DNA of 64,000 nt from Solihabitans fulvus (GTDB taxonomy: Bacteria > Actinomycetota > Actinomycetes > Mycobacteriales > Pseudonocardiaceae): positions 64,713-128,712 of the forward strand of contig NZ_VUOB01000029.1 of the NCBI RefSeq assembly GCF_008386585.1, written 5' to 3'. Positions 33,937 to 42,794 of the stretch are shown here, piece by piece. The notes under the pieces were generated by a model, which was not told the origin of the DNA, ran no database searches, and worked only from the letters and a program-made list of their open reading frames with translations. The stretch's first letter is position 1. Every line of letters begins with the position of its first letter. Position numbers and translations under genes: made by a program.

Positions 33937-35610
33937 ATGGGCTACCTGATCATACTCGTCGCCGCGCTGGTCGCTGGATGGTTCGTGCTGAGTGCGTCGC
34001 TGTACCTGGCCGGCCTGGTGCTGGTGGTCGCCGGTGCCGCCGGCCTCGGTATCGGGATCGTGCAGTTCGCCACCGCGGCCTTCGCCGGGTTCGCGGCCGA
34101 CGCTCCCATCGCGCACCTGCGTATGGAGCCCCCGACCGAAGGAGAGGGCGAGCGCGATCCCGTCTATCGCAGCTACTACGCGGGCCCGGTCCTGCTAGAC
34201 CACTGGCGGACCGTCGACCAGAGTGTGCGCCGCATGTGGTCCACGGTGGTCGTGGGTGATGGCGAGAAGGCCTACGGGACGGACCGGCCCAGCTTGGTGA
34301 GCCGCGCCTGGAGCGTGCCTGGCCGGTATGGGTCCACCTACTGGAAGCTGCTGGTCTTTCTGCCCGCGCTGGCCGCTGTCGCGGGTCTGGTCGGCGGTGT
34401 GGTCGGTGCGATCGCCCTGATGGCGGCGACGTCCGTGGTGTTCGTGACGCTGCTTGGCTGCCTGGTCCTGTCGACGCTGGCCACCGTGGGGGTGGCCTGG
34501 TCGATGGAACTGTGCGTGCTGTTCGTGCGAGGCATCACCATCGAGTGTCCACAGTGCAATGTGCGTGCGACGCGGCCCGTCTACCGGTGTCCCGAGTGCC
34601 AGGCCACGCACCGGCGTCTCATGCCGGGTCTGGCCGGGGTGTTGCGGCACACCTGCCGTTGCCGCAACATCTTGCCGACCCTGCTGGCTTTCGGGAAGGC
34701 GAAGCTGCCGGCCCAGTGCGCGGAGTGCCACACGCAGCTGCCGATCAAGGGGCTGACCGCGCCTACGTTCCACGTGCCGGTCATCGCGGGCCCAGCAGCG
34801 GGGAAGTCGGTGTACATGCATACCGCCGTCACTCGCCTCATGGTGCGCGGCGCGGAGAACGGAGAAGGGTTCGAGTTCGCGGACGAGCGTGCGAAAGCAG
34901 CGTTCGACCGCAACATCACGCTCGGCGTCAGTGACGATCCCACCAAGATCACGAAGACGACGACCGCCCGGCCAAGGGCGTACAACGTCTATGTGGGCAG
35001 GGAGGGCAGTCTTGGGCGACGCCTGCTCTACCTGTACGACCCGGCAGGAGAGACGGCCGAGAGCGTGGACCGGCTGGCCGAGGCGCACTTCCTGCAGTTC
35101 ACCAAGGGAATCGTGTTCGTCATCGACCCCTTCTCGCTCAGGGCTGTGCGCTCCCTGATCGACCGCGCCGTGCTCAGGCAGGTGAACGCGTCCAACACGG
35201 ACGCCAAACCCGTGCTGGAGCGGTTCGTGGAATCCTTGCGGGAACGCCTCTCCACCGGTCGATCACCCCGGCTGAACATCGCGGTCGCGGTGGTGCTGAC
35301 CAAGGCTGACGCACTGCTGGACTCATCCGATGTCGACCACCCCTACGCTGGACTGCCTGCCGCCACAAACTCAGCGCTGCGAGCCGAACGGAACGCCGCG
35401 GTGCGCACCTGGTTGAGCAAAGTCGGCGGCCGAAGCGATCTGGTGTCCTCACTGGACAATCACTTCGCTTCGGTGTCCTACTTCGTTGTCAGCTACCAGG
35501 ACGCCAAGGCAGTGTCAGCTCGGTCTTCTCCGAGCACGCTCGGACAGGTCTCCAATGACGACCCGGCCGCTCCGTTGGTGTGGCTGCTGACCGGAAAGGC
35601 CGCGACATGA
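33937..35610 (+). CDS. Membrane-anchored double-GTPase-like protein with zinc ribbons
   Basis: About 557 residues from ATG 33937 (AGGAGGT upstream), starting 4 bases after the GAP1 stop. Two N-terminal membrane helices (about 3-50) and two more (about 137-185) bracket a polar segment. Zinc-ribbon pairs follow (CPQC, CPEC, then CRC and CAEC, about 204-264). The GTPase core has Walker A GPAAGKS (285-291), Walker B YLYDPAGE (365-372), IDPFSL and TKAD (455-458). It is a membrane counterpart of the GTPase at 30422. The pair flanking GAP1 suggests a soluble GTPase and a membrane GTPase acting on one complex. Confidence 0.82.
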   Translation: MGYLIILVAALVAGWFVLSASLYLAGLVLVVAGAAGLGIGIVQFATAAFAGFAADAPIAHLRMEPPTEGEGERDPVYRSYYAGPVLLDHWRTVDQSVRRMWSTVVVGDGEKAYGTDRPSLVSRAWSVPGRYGSTYWKLLVFLPALAAVAGLVGGVVGAIALMAATSVVFVTLLGCLVLSTLATVGVAWSMELCVLFVRGITIECPQCNVRATRPVYRCPECQATHRRLMPGLAGVLRHTCRCRNILPTLLAFGKAKLPAQCAECHTQLPIKGLTAPTFHVPVIAGPAAGKSVYMHTAVTRLMVRGAENGEGFEFADERAKAAFDRNITLGVSDDPTKITKTTTARPRAYNVYVGREGSLGRRLLYLYDPAGETAESVDRLAEAHFLQFTKGIVFVIDPFSLRAVRSLIDRAVLRQVNASNTDAKPVLERFVESLRERLSTGRSPRLNIAVAVVLTKADALLDSSDVDHPYAGLPAATNSALRAERNAAVRTWLSKVGGRSDLVSSLDNHFASVSYFVVSYQDAKAVSARSSPSTLGQVSNDDPAAPLVWLLTGKAAT

Positions 35611-35747
35611 CCGCAGAACCAGCGCCCCGCTCGGTGATCACGGGCCGTCGGGTCGCCATAGTCCTGTTGTCGATCGCCATGACGATCACCATCGTCGCCA
35701 TACTGCTCCTGATCAACTGGTGGGCGACTCTCCCCATCGTCCCGTAG
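35607..35747 (+). CDS. 46-residue single-pass membrane peptide
   Basis: ATG 35607 overlaps the stop of the membrane GTPase gene (ATGA) and opens a 46-codon frame: a basic N-terminus (TGRRVAIV), one membrane helix (about residues 16-36) and a short tail ending LPIVP. The stop TAG ends one base before the GrpE-like gene on the other strand. Tight coupling and a plausible membrane helix support a real small subunit of the GTPase/GAP1 assembly. Confidence 0.6.
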   Translation: MTAEPAPRSVITGRRVAIVLLSIAMTITIVAILLLINWWATLPIVP

Positions 35748-36380
35748 TCAGCTCTCTCCGGTGAACTTGAGGACGGTCACCTCGGCGAAGCGGAGCGTCT
35801 TGTCGGTCGACCGGTAGCCGGGGCGTCGAACCTCGCACACAACGCCGTCCAACGCGGAGTCCTGGGTCGGGCGGGTCCCGGCGGCGCGATGCACGTGGCG
35901 GTCGAACGCATTGCCGTGCGGCGGGGCGAACTCGGCGACGCCCTGCCGGTCGAGGACCATGGTCACGTCCTCGACTATCTCACCGCACAACCGCACGAGG
36001 TCGGCCGAGTCGGCCTCCGTGACGTCCCGCATGGCGGAACCGCGGCTACGCCAGTCGTCGACGAGCTTGATGAGGTCGCGGATCATCGGTTCGAGCAGCT
36101 TCTGCGATTCGTTTCGTCGCAGCCGTTCGTTCTCGGTATGCAGCTTGTCGATAACCTCGTTGAGGAACCGGCTCTGCGTGTGCAGGCCGACGAGTTCGGT
36201 GTTGATGTCCTGAAGAATCGAGCCGATGTCGATCCCGGTCTGTCCCGGCTCGGCGGCGTCGGGCATAGGAGGCGTCCCGTCATCGCTCACCTCCTCCATG
36301 GCGGCGTCGGGCTCCGGAGTGTCCGGAGTGTCCGAAGTGGATTGTGGAGAACTGGCGGGTTCTGGTTCCACTGATCCCAT
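35748..36380 (-). CDS. GrpE-like nucleotide exchange factor
   Basis: A 210-residue protein. A disordered acidic N-terminus (about 1-45) is followed by a long helical region (about 47-110, SILQDINTELVGLHTQSRFL, HTENERLRRNESQKLLEPMI) and a small beta domain typical of GrpE (GNAFDRHVHRAAGTRP, then VVCEVRRPGYRSTDKTLRFA, VTVLKF). GrpE exchanges nucleotide on Hsp70, here most likely the lidless Hsp70 encoded 8 kb away. It is convergent with the 46-codon ORF, adjacent stop to stop. ATG 36380 has AGGAGGA immediately upstream, so GTG 36371, with a better spacing, may be the true start. Confidence 0.8.
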   Translation of the reverse strand: MGSVEPEPASSPQSTSDTPDTPEPDAAMEEVSDDGTPPMPDAAEPGQTGIDIGSILQDINTELVGLHTQSRFLNEVIDKLHTENERLRRNESQKLLEPMIRDLIKLVDDWRSRGSAMRDVTEADSADLVRLCGEIVEDVTMVLDRQGVAEFAPPHGNAFDRHVHRAAGTRPTQDSALDGVVCEVRRPGYRSTDKTLRFAEVTVLKFTGES

Positions 36381-36673
36381 TCCTCCTGCCGGCGCGAGGT
36401 GTCACCGTGGTCGAGCTTAGGGCACCTGAGACCTGGATTCAGCGGAACTGCTTGCGCGTACTGCGGATTCACCCTCGAGTAGGCCGCACGGCAGGGCTCC
36501 ACGAAAGCTGCTTCGGCCGTTTGAGTGAAGCGATGCAGAAAGGATCGAGCTGCCGCAGGTTGCCCGAGCCTGACGCACCCTCGACGACGTTCGGTGCTGA
36601 CGCGCTCGACGTGGTATTGCCAGCGAGCCCAGAACAAATGCGGGGAAACTGGGGCTTGATCTCCAAAAGAAAT
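36381..36673. other. Intergenic region between GrpE-like gene and tRNA-Lys
   Basis: About 300 bases with no convincing gene. Open frames on both strands run through it and into the tRNA, lack ribosome sites and look like shadows; decayed remnants of a former gene, for example a recombinase beside the tRNA, cannot be excluded but no motif supports this. Confidence 0.5.
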
Positions 36674-36696
36674 ACCCCAGGCCATTGACCTGGGGT
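36674..36696 (-). terminator. Terminator of tRNA-Lys
   Basis: On the minus strand, ACCCCAGG and CCTGGGGT form an 8-base stem with a 7-base loop, followed by ATTTCTTTT. It lies 5 bases beyond the 3' end of the tRNA gene and fits an intrinsic terminator. Confidence 0.75.
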
Positions 36697-36701
36697 TTCT
36701 G

Positions 36702-36774
<73 letters not shown>

Positions 36775-37032
36775 TCCGCACGATCTTGCTCCGTGCGACG
36801 TGGAGAACATTAGCACGGGGTGCGCGCGGGCTCATAATCGGCTGGTCAGGCGGGGTGTGGTGGGCCGAAGGGGTGAACTTCGGTGGTGACGCTCCGACAT
36901 CGGGACGCAACGTCGCCGGTCCGCGCGGCGTCCTGTCAGTAGCGGGGTGCCTCGACCGGATAAACCTTGGCTGCGCGGTCCGGCAGGTGCTGCACACTGG
37001 CAATAGGCGTTACGGGTGGACGGGGGTTGCTC

Positions 37033-38232
37033 ATGGTGGTCACGGGTGGCAGGACGACACGGCGCGGTCTGCTGGTCGCCGCGGTGGCGATGACCGCTGC
37101 GCTCGCTGCGGCCTGTTCGGGTGGCTCGCCCTCGGCTCAGCAGACCTCGGCCAACACGCCGACGACGACCACTCCGCCGCCGAAGCCCGTCACGCTGTCG
37201 GTGCTGCCCGCTGACAAGGCGACGGACGTCCCGGCGGGCGAGCCGATCGCCGTGGCCGCCGCGGACGGCAAGATCACCCAGGTCGCGCTCGCGAACGCGG
37301 ACGGGAAGGCGGTCGCCGGGCAGCTCACGCCGGACGGCCTGCACTGGGGCAACACCGAACCCCTCGGCTACGGCAAGGCCTACACCCTCACGGTCACCGG
37401 CCAGGGCACCGACGGCAAGCCGGTCAGCAGGACCTCGACCTTCACCACCGTGACCCCGCGCACGCTCACCGCCCTGTCGATGAACCCCCTCGACGGCGAG
37501 ACCGTCGGCGTCGGCCAGCCGCTCGCCTTCTACTTCGACGAGAAGATCGCGGACAAGCCCGCCGCCGAGAAGGCCATTCAGGTCACCACCACCCCCAAAG
37601 TCGACGGCGCCTTCTACTGGTTCAACGACAAGGAAGTGCACTGGCGCCCCAAGGACTTCTGGGCCACCGGCACGAAGATCACCGTCAAGGCCGCCATCTA
37701 CGGCAAGAACCTCGGCAACGGCATCTACGGCCAGGAGGACGTCACCTCCTCGGCCACCATCGGCGACGCGGTGATCTCCGAGGCCGACGGCGCCACCCAC
37801 CAGATGACGGTCAAGGTCAACGGCCAGGTCGTGCGCACCATGCCGATCTCGATGGGCTCGCCGAAGCACCCGTCCAGCGACGGCATCTACGTGGTCACCG
37901 AGAAGCGCGACCACATGATCATGGACTCCACCACCTACGGCCTCGCGCTCGACCAGGGCGGCTACAAGACGCCCGTCGACTGGGCGACCCGCATCTCCAA
38001 CGGCGGCATCTTCGTGCACTCCGCCCCGTGGTCGGTTGGGCAGCAGGGCAACAGCAACGTCAGTCACGGCTGTATCAACGCCTCGCCGGAGAACGCCAAG
38101 TGGTACTTCGACCTGGCGAAGAAGGGCGACATCGTGATCGGCACCAACACGGGCGGCCCGCAGCTCGACTCGTGGGACGGCTTCGGCGACTGGCAGGTCC
38201 CGTGGGACCAGTGGGTGGCCGGCAACCGCTGA
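37033..38232 (+). CDS. L,D-transpeptidase lipoprotein (YkuD family)
   Basis: About 399 residues from ATG 37033. A twin-arginine-like or Sec signal (TTRRGLLVAAVAMTAALAAAC) ends in a lipobox with Cys28. Two Ig-like domains follow (about 50-240), then the YkuD catalytic domain (about 250-375) with the motif SHGCIN, Cys347 being the catalytic residue, and an upstream His in FVHSAP. The C-terminal extension (SWDGFGDWQVPWDQW) is typical of actinobacterial enzymes of the LdtMt2 type. These enzymes make 3-3 cross-links in peptidoglycan and are carbapenem-sensitive. The in-frame start at 36967 has no signal-peptide logic. Confidence 0.93.
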   Translation: MVVTGGRTTRRGLLVAAVAMTAALAAACSGGSPSAQQTSANTPTTTTPPPKPVTLSVLPADKATDVPAGEPIAVAAADGKITQVALANADGKAVAGQLTPDGLHWGNTEPLGYGKAYTLTVTGQGTDGKPVSRTSTFTTVTPRTLTALSMNPLDGETVGVGQPLAFYFDEKIADKPAAEKAIQVTTTPKVDGAFYWFNDKEVHWRPKDFWATGTKITVKAAIYGKNLGNGIYGQEDVTSSATIGDAVISEADGATHQMTVKVNGQVVRTMPISMGSPKHPSSDGIYVVTEKRDHMIMDSTTYGLALDQGGYKTPVDWATRISNGGIFVHSAPWSVGQQGNSNVSHGCINASPENAKWYFDLAKKGDIVIGTNTGGPQLDSWDGFGDWQVPWDQWVAGNR

Positions 38233-38299
38233 CACCCACACGGGTGACCCGTAGGCGAAAGGGGTTATCACCCGCCGCCACGGGGAGTCGAATGACTCC

Positions 38300-39370
38300 A
38301 TGACAGACCCGGTGAGCGTGACCTTTCTGCGGGACGTGCAACACGGCGGCGCGCCCGACCAGCCCGCGCAGGTGGCAGCGGCACTGGCCGCGTTCGTCAC
38401 GGCCGCGACGACCAGCGTCGACGTGGCCATCTACGACTTCCGGTTAACCGCCGCGCTGGCCGGTCCGGTCGTCGCCGCGCTGACGGCCGCCGCCGACCGG
38501 GGCCTCGTGGTGCGGGTCGCCTACGACGCCGGCAAGCCGGTCGACGGCACCGTGTCGACCTTCGCCGAGGTCGGCGCCGACCCGGCCCCCGCGGGCACCG
38601 CCGACTGGCTGTGGCAGGCGTTCGGCAACACCGGCGTCGAGCTCCAGGCCGTCGTCGCGCCGTCCGGCAAGCTCATGCACGACAAGTACGTCATCCGCGA
38701 CCGGACGGCGGTGTGGACCGGGTCGACGAACTTCACCGACGATGCCTGGAGCCGCCAGGAGAACAACATCGTCCAGCTCGCGGATCCCGCGCTCGGCGAG
38801 GCGTACGGCGTGGACTTCGACGAGCTGTGGGAAACCGGCGGCACCTCGGGCACCGGCAGGGGTGACCTCGGCGACACGGTGGTCGGGGACGCGACGGTCG
38901 CGTGGAGCTTCTCGCCGGGCGAGGGCAAGCAGATCGATGCCGACCTGGCCGCGCTCGCCGACGCCGCGACCGAGCGGCTGGTGATCGGCTCGATGGTGCT
39001 CACCTCGCACTCGGTGCTCGCGGCGCTCGCCGACGCGGTCGACCGGGGCGTCGCGGTGTCGGGGATCTTCGACGGCGGCCAGATGGGGCCGATCGCGAAC
39101 CGGTGGACGGATCCGACGGTGCTGGCCAACTGGGCGACCGTCTCCGACCAGCTGGTGTCCAAGCCGTCGACGCCGTACACGCCGACCGGCCCGCACGACT
39201 TCATGCACCTCAAGGTGTTGGTGTCGGACAACACCGTGGCCACCGGCAGCTTCAACTTCTCGGCCAACGCGACGGGCAACGCCGAGAACCAGCTGCGGAT
39301 CACCTCGGCCGCGATCGCCGACGCCTACGCGGCCTACATCGGTCTGATCGTGGAGACCTACGGCCCCTAG
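38300..39370 (+). CDS. Phospholipase D-like protein
   Basis: A 356-residue protein with two HKD motifs of the PLD superfamily: HDKYVIRDRTAVWTGSTNF (about residues 126-145) and HLKVLVSDNTVATGSFNFS (about 299-320). Both have HxKx4D and the trailing GS/TxNF. No signal peptide is evident, so it may be a cytosolic phosphodiesterase or nuclease rather than a secreted lipase. It is 67 bases downstream of the L,D-transpeptidase gene in the same direction, and ends 5 bases from a convergent gene with a palindrome spanning the stop. Confidence 0.9.
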   Translation: MTDPVSVTFLRDVQHGGAPDQPAQVAAALAAFVTAATTSVDVAIYDFRLTAALAGPVVAALTAAADRGLVVRVAYDAGKPVDGTVSTFAEVGADPAPAGTADWLWQAFGNTGVELQAVVAPSGKLMHDKYVIRDRTAVWTGSTNFTDDAWSRQENNIVQLADPALGEAYGVDFDELWETGGTSGTGRGDLGDTVVGDATVAWSFSPGEGKQIDADLAALADAATERLVIGSMVLTSHSVLAALADAVDRGVAVSGIFDGGQMGPIANRWTDPTVLANWATVSDQLVSKPSTPYTPTGPHDFMHLKVLVSDNTVATGSFNFSANATGNAENQLRITSAAIADAYAAYIGLIVETYGP

Positions 39371-39375
39371 GGGCC
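39362..39375. terminator. 14-bp palindrome between convergent genes
   Basis: GGCCCCTAGGGGCC spans the stop codon of the PLD-like gene and abuts the stop of the convergent AlkZ-like gene. Without a U-run it is at best a weak bidirectional terminator. Confidence 0.3.
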
Positions 39376-40485
39376 CTACAACGGCGCGGTGAAGCGGATG
39401 TCGTGCGTCGCCTCAGGGGCGGCGAACGCGAGTAGCCGTGCGCCCTCCGTTGTCAGCGCCGACTTGTCCTTTGTGGACAGTGCGGCGAATGGCTCGACGA
39501 CCAGGGTCGCGCTGGCACCCTCGCGGAGGATCTTCCACCTGCCTCGGACGAAACCGTCGACGAGGATCGCCGCGCGAATGATGCCGTTGACGGTGAACAG
39601 CTTGGGCCGGTGCTCCTCGGCCAGGATCCTGGTGCGGTCGGCGTAGGACAGCAGCATGTTGTCGAACTCGGACAGGAACCGCACGGGGGCAGGGGTTTCC
39701 GGGTCGGGCCTCGGGGCGTCGGGCAGGTCGAACAGCTCGGCGCCGTGCTCGTCGCGGAAGACCCGCAGCTGAGGCCGGAGCCGGTCGACGACCGCGCGCA
39801 GCCGGGTCAGGCCGGACCAGACCTGCACGTCCCTGACGGTGGCGGGCCCGAACGCGGCCAGGTAGCGCAGCACCATCGACTCGACGCCGGGCTCCTGGTC
39901 GAGCGGCCGGCCGAGCCAGGACTCCGCGGACGTGTGGGTGGCCTGACCGCCCTCGCCCCAGATGCCGCGCGGCGGCACCTGCACGAGCGGCACGCGGGTC
40001 CGGACGGCCTGGGCGAGCGCCGAGGGATCGCGGTCCGGCCACCTCGGCCCGAGCAGCTCGCCGAGCTCGCCGAAGGTGCGGGGCTGCTCCTCGACCAGCG
40101 TGCGGCCCTCGGCCGCGACGGCGGCCAGGTCGAGCCCGGTCGTCTGGCGGCCGTAGGAGGCGGTGAAACCGCGGTCCAGCATGGGTTGCAGGACCGGCCG
40201 CAGCGCGCGGCAGTCGCCGGCGCTGACCAGGTGGATGGTGCCGCGCATCAGCACGATCCGCACCACCTCGCGGTTGCGCAGCAGGTCGGCCAGCTCCCGC
40301 TGGTCGAAGTCCACCAACCGGCTCCACAGGGCGAAGTACGGAGGGTTCGGCGCCTGCGACTGGAGGCCGGCCAGCCGCTCGACGGCCGCCAGCGCGGGCA
40401 GCTCCCAGCGCCGCAGCAGCAGCTGCCGGTCGAGCAGGGCGCGGTTGAGCGCGCGCCGGTCGAGGACGTCACCCGTAGAACTCAT
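39376..40485 (-). CDS. Winged-helix protein of the AlkZ-like DNA glycosylase family
   Basis: A 369-residue protein of the HTH_42/DUF1006 family. The conserved N-terminal motif LQSQAPNPPYFALWSR supplies the QxQ residues used by AlkZ-type glycosylases, followed by RIVLMRGTIHLV and a chain of winged helices, then FLSEFDNMLLSYADRTRI and the C-terminal RGRWKILREG. AlkZ-like proteins unhook interstrand cross-links, sometimes within antibiotic clusters, but most homologues are uncharacterised. ATG 40485 begins the conserved sequence. It is divergent from the WYL regulator gene (64 bases between starts). Confidence 0.85.
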   Translation of the reverse strand: MSSTGDVLDRRALNRALLDRQLLLRRWELPALAAVERLAGLQSQAPNPPYFALWSRLVDFDQRELADLLRNREVVRIVLMRGTIHLVSAGDCRALRPVLQPMLDRGFTASYGRQTTGLDLAAVAAEGRTLVEEQPRTFGELGELLGPRWPDRDPSALAQAVRTRVPLVQVPPRGIWGEGGQATHTSAESWLGRPLDQEPGVESMVLRYLAAFGPATVRDVQVWSGLTRLRAVVDRLRPQLRVFRDEHGAELFDLPDAPRPDPETPAPVRFLSEFDNMLLSYADRTRILAEEHRPKLFTVNGIIRAAILVDGFVRGRWKILREGASATLVVEPFAALSTKDKSALTTEGARLLAFAAPEATHDIRFTAPL

Positions 40486-40548
40486 GACGCAGACCCTAGA
40501 TCCCGACGAGGTCAGCTCCTGTCCGCAATGGCTGGAACACTGGTCACC

Positions 40549-41502
40549 ATGTTGGAGACCTCGGCTCGGTTGCTTCGGCTGTTGTCGCTGTTGCAGACGC
40601 GGCGGGACTGGTCGGGAGCGGACCTGGCTGCCCGGATGGACGTCGGCGTCCGCACCGTCCGCCGCGACGTGGACAAGCTGCGCAGCCTCGGCTATCCCGT
40701 CAACGCGACGCCCGGCGCGATGGGCGGCTACCGGCTCGGCGCCGGCGCGGAGCTGCCGCCGCTGCTGCTCGACGACGAGGAGGCCGTCGCGGTCGCGATC
40801 GGGTTGCGCACGGCCGCGGTCGGCTCGGTCAGCGGCATCGAGGAGACCTCGTTGCGCGCGCTGGCCAAGCTGGAACAGGTGCTGCCGTCGCGGCTGCGGC
40901 ACCGGGTGAACGCGTTGCAGTCGGTGGTCGTCCCGCTGACGGGCGGCGGTGTCCAGGTCGATCCGGCGATCCTCACGGCCATCGGCGGCGCGTGCCGGGA
41001 CCATGAGGTGTTGCGGTTCGACTACCGCAGCCACGACGGCACGCAGGGCCGCCGCGTCGTCGAGCCGCATCGCCTGGTGCACACCGGCCGCCGCTGGTAC
41101 CTCGTCGCCTGGGACACCGAGCGCGCGGACTGGCGGACCTTCCGGGTCGACCGGATCGAGCCGAAAACCCCGACAGGGCCCCGTTTCACGCCGAGGGAGT
41201 CGCCGGACGGGAACGTCGCGGCCTACGTCTCGCGGCGGCTGTCCAGCGCACAGTGGCGCTACCAGGCCAAGTTCGTCATGCACGCCTCCGCCGACGAGCT
41301 GGCCGAGAAGGTGACGCCGAGCTCCGGCATGGTCGAGGCCATCGACGAGAACTCCTGCCACCTGTACGCCGGCGGGAACGTGCTGGAGGCGCTGGCCGTG
41401 TACGTCGCGCTGATCGGCGTCGACTTCGAGGTGCTCGAACCGCCGGAGTTGGTCGAGCACGTGCGAGCCCTGGCCGCCAGGCTCGGCCGCGCCGCGCGCT
41501 AG
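40549..41502 (+). CDS. WYL-domain HTH regulator
   Basis: About 317 residues from ATG 40549 (MLETSARLLRLLSLLQTRRD). An N-terminal HTH_11 (DLAARMDVGVRTVRRDVDKL) is followed by a WYL domain (about 140-220, LRFDYRSHDGTQGRRVVEPH then RRWYLVAWD) and a C-terminal WCX region. WYL regulators in actinobacteria include PafBC, and the domain can sense nucleic-acid ligands. It is divergent from the AlkZ-like gene, so a DNA-damage-linked regulation is plausible. The ATG at 40528 is an alternative start. Confidence 0.9.
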   Translation: MLETSARLLRLLSLLQTRRDWSGADLAARMDVGVRTVRRDVDKLRSLGYPVNATPGAMGGYRLGAGAELPPLLLDDEEAVAVAIGLRTAAVGSVSGIEETSLRALAKLEQVLPSRLRHRVNALQSVVVPLTGGGVQVDPAILTAIGGACRDHEVLRFDYRSHDGTQGRRVVEPHRLVHTGRRWYLVAWDTERADWRTFRVDRIEPKTPTGPRFTPRESPDGNVAAYVSRRLSSAQWRYQAKFVMHASADELAEKVTPSSGMVEAIDENSCHLYAGGNVLEALAVYVALIGVDFEVLEPPELVEHVRALAARLGRAAR

Positions 41503-41503
41503 G

Positions 41504-41539
41504 CGCGCCACGGCACGGCTTGAGGCGTGCCGTGGCGCG
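41504..41539 (+). terminator. Hairpin after the WYL gene
   Basis: A perfect 14-base stem (CGCGCCACGGCACG, CGTGCCGTGGCGCG) with an 8-base loop begins 2 bases after the WYL regulator stop. There is no U-run, typical of GC-rich actinomycete terminators. Confidence 0.6.
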
Positions 41540-41618
41540 GTTTCGGCGGGCGTCGCGGGGCGGGAGCAGGCAGGATGGCACGCCAGTCGATCAGGCCGAC
41601 ATCGAGTGAGGTGCCGCC

Positions 41619-42794
41619 GTGGCGGAGGATCCCGTGCAGAGCCGTCCCTGGTACCTCCCGATGCGGGCGCGCAACGCCGACGAGGAACACCGGGCGGCCA
41701 CCCCGCTGGAACTGTTCTTCGACCTATGCTTCGTGGTCGCCGTGTCGCTCGCCGGCGCGGGGCTGCACCACGCACTGACCGAGAACCACGTGGCGCACGG
41801 CGTCCTCGGCTACGTCATGGTGTTCTTCGCCATCTGGTGGGCCTGGATGAACTTCACCTGGTTCGCCTCCGCCTACGACACCGACGACGGGCTGTACCGG
41901 CTCACCACGATGGTGCAGATCGTCGGGGCGCTGGTGCTGGCGGCCGGCGTGCCGCGCGCGCTGGACCGCACTGACTTCTCGGTGATCACCGCGGGGTACG
42001 TGATCATGCGGCTGGCCATGGTGGCGCAGTGGCTGCGCGCGGCCCACGCCGATCCGGAGCACCGCCCGACCACCCTGCGCTACGCGGCGGGGGTCGCGAT
42101 CGTGCAGGTCGGCTGGGTGGCCAGGCTCGCCCTGCCCGGCGCGTGGGGCATCGTCGGCTTCGTGGTGCTGGCGCTGGCGGACGTCGCGGTGCCGATCTAC
42201 GCGGAGCGCTTCTCGGTGACGCCGTGGCATCCCAGCCACATCGCCGAGCGGTACGGCCTGTTCACGGTCATCGTGCTCGGTGAGTCGATCCTCGCGGCCA
42301 CCACCGCCATGCGGTCGGCGCTGGACTCGGGGGAGGGCGGCGCCGCGCTGCTGTCCCTCGCCGCCGCGGGCGTGGTCATCGTGTTTTCCATGTGGTGGCT
42401 GTACTTCGACCGCTCCGCGAGCGACCTGCTCACCTCGCTGCGGGCGTCGTTGGTGTGGGGCTACGGCCACCTGGTGATCTTCGCGTCCGCCGCGGCCGTC
42501 GGCGCGGGGCTCGAGGTGGCGATCGACTACGACACGAACGCGACGCACCTGTCCGCGCTGGCCGCCGGTTGGGCCGTCACGGTGCCGGTCGCGCTGTACC
42601 TGCTCAGCGTGTGGGCGCTGCACATCCGCGCCTGCGCCAGCGAACGCGGCCCGATGGTGGCCTCGGCCTTCCCGGTGACGGCGGTGCTGGTGCTGGCCAC
42701 GCCGTTCACGCACGCGCCGGTGCACGTGACCGCGGTGCTGATGGCCGGGCTCGTGCTGCTCACCCAGGTGGCAGGTCGCCGCGCGACGGCCTGA
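41619..42794 (+). CDS. LtrA-family low-temperature-requirement membrane protein
   Basis: A 391-residue integral membrane protein with about ten hydrophobic segments. It matches the LtrA family: TPLELFFDLCFVVAV near the N-terminus, FAIWWAWMNFTWFASAYDTD, RYGLFTVIVLGESILA, and MWWLYFDRSASD. The family is named from a Listeria cold-growth mutant, but its molecular role is unknown. It starts at GTG 41619 and is probably monocistronic. Confidence 0.92.
   Translation: MAEDPVQSRPWYLPMRARNADEEHRAATPLELFFDLCFVVAVSLAGAGLHHALTENHVAHGVLGYVMVFFAIWWAWMNFTWFASAYDTDDGLYRLTTMVQIVGALVLAAGVPRALDRTDFSVITAGYVIMRLAMVAQWLRAAHADPEHRPTTLRYAAGVAIVQVGWVARLALPGAWGIVGFVVLALADVAVPIYAERFSVTPWHPSHIAERYGLFTVIVLGESILAATTAMRSALDSGEGGAALLSLAAAGVVIVFSMWWLYFDRSASDLLTSLRASLVWGYGHLVIFASAAAVGAGLEVAIDYDTNATHLSALAAGWAVTVPVALYLLSVWALHIRACASERGPMVASAFPVTAVLVLATPFTHAPVHVTAVLMAGLVLLTQVAGRRATA

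Noticed and set aside
36344..36688. ORFs next to tRNA-Lys as a decayed integrase
   Set aside because: No tyrosine-recombinase catalytic motif (R..HxxR..Y) could be read on either strand.
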